64,000 bases of DNA, taken from NCBI GenBank assembly GCA_022702485.1, contig JAJIYY010000002.1, positions 682,001 to 746,000 of the forward strand, given 5' to 3'. Source of the stretch: Simplicillium sp. C3G150-2 (taxonomy: Eukaryota; Ascomycota; Sordariomycetes; Hypocreales; Cordycipitaceae). Below the pieces are notes generated by a model. The model was not told the origin of the DNA. It saw nothing but the letters and a program-made list of their open reading frames with translations, and ran no database searches. A program made the translations under genes and the position numbers. The first letter of the stretch is position 1; each line of letters starts with the position of its first letter. Of this stretch, positions 63,548 through 64,000 are shown in pieces.

Positions 63548-64000
63548 ATGGCACAACAGCCAGATATCATTGTCTCAGTAGACTTGGGGACAACCTTCAC
63601 AGGTAAGTGTTGCAATCATCTTCTGAACGGAATTGTACTTCTAACGGCTATGTCAGGTGTTGGCTGGAGAACTCCTCGAACGCCAATTCAAGTAATCAAT
63701 GATTGGCCAGGCAGCGGAGACAGAGGGGAGCGCAAAGTCCCAACAACACTTATTTACAATGCCGACGGCACGCTTTCATCATGGGGTTATATGTGTGCTG
63801 ACGACGATGACTTCGACTACCAGACCAACGGCCATGGGCCTCCCAGCAAAACCAAGCACGAGTTTTTCAAGATGTTTATTGATAGCGAGAATTTGATAGC
63901 CGCCCAGGAACAAGGCGTTTCCAAGGCTCCCAGGACCATAGAAGAGGCGCAGAGGTACGCGACAGAATACCTCAGGCATGTGTATGGTCACATCAAGGAA
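63548..64000 (+). CDS. Hsp70-family protein, HSPA12-like, N-terminus only
   Basis: The gene is cut by the right edge. CDS so far is join(63548..63602,63657..64000), about 133 residues; the 54-nt intron splits the first ATP-phosphate loop. The start is MAQQPDIIVSVDLGTTFTGV, with D-L-G-T-T-F as the actin/Hsp70 phosphate-1 motif. VINDWPGSGDRGERKVPTTL and SSWGYMCADDDDFD follow, the wording of fungal HSPA12-like Hsp70s rather than canonical Ssa-type chaperones. The later part (TIEEAQRYATEYLRHVYGHI) matches the linker in that group. These atypical Hsp70s are expanded in filamentous fungi and their roles are mostly unknown; many lack a standard substrate-binding domain, which cannot be checked here. 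Confidence 0.88.
   Translation, partial: MAQQPDIIVSVDLGTTFTGKCCNHLLNGIVLLTAMSGVGWRTPRTPIQVINDWPGSGDRGERKVPTTLIYNADGTLSSWGYMCADDDDFDYQTNGHGPPSKTKHEFFKMFIDSENLIAAQEQGVSKAPRTIEEAQRYATEYLRHVYGHIKE

Overview
This 64 kb window is nuclear DNA of a filamentous ascomycete (Pezizomycotina). Genes lie on both strands. They are interrupted by short introns, mostly 49-80 nt, with GT-AG ends and CTAAC/CTGAC-like branch sites. The families fit this group: GPI-type secreted proteins, a kapC-like bZIP, Dad4, Arp5, Nca2, cysteine dioxygenase and an Ssu1-type transporter. I see no bacterial operons, rRNA, CRISPR arrays or intact transposons. I could not place the genus from sequence alone. I assembled 32 protein genes by hand-splicing; exon joins are given in each entry.

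Left part (1-12.5 kb), surface and vacuole genes: a partial membrane protein at the edge, two secreted GPI-type proteins of one architecture flanking a vacuolar carboxypeptidase Y, an MscL mechanosensitive channel with a Cys-rich tail, a SUR7-like four-TM protein, a short-chain dehydrogenase and an unusual Rab-like GTPase.

Middle (12.5-35 kb), housekeeping: the ribosome-quality-control helicase Slh1, the SNARE Ykt6, a disordered fungal protein, a 3.7 kb gene-free stretch, profilin, Got1, then ies6, dad4 and arp5. Ies6 and Arp5 are partners in the same INO80 submodule, and the 72-residue kinetochore protein Dad4 sits between them in five exons. A kapC-like bZIP factor follows.

Centre-right (35-48 kb), metabolism: a small secreted DPBB protein whose promoter holds five CGG-N5-CCG inverted repeats upstream of a TATA box, an ochratoxinase-like amidohydrolase, a pterin dehydratase, Erg25, Nca2, and a divergent pair formed by an Ssu1-type sulfite pump and cysteine dioxygenase. 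The pair reads as a cysteine-to-sulfite disposal unit.

Right part (48-64 kb): Tyw1, Tom20, Exo84, the PP2A catalytic subunit and a seven-TM protein. These are followed by a looser accessory edge with an unknown soluble protein, a single-pass receptor-like protein and the start of an HSPA12-type Hsp70.

The strongest leads are the CGG-N5-CCG array, the ssu1/cysteine dioxygenase pair, the ies6-dad4-arp5 neighbourhood, the MscL with added Cys pairs, and the receptor-like/Hsp70 pair at the right edge.
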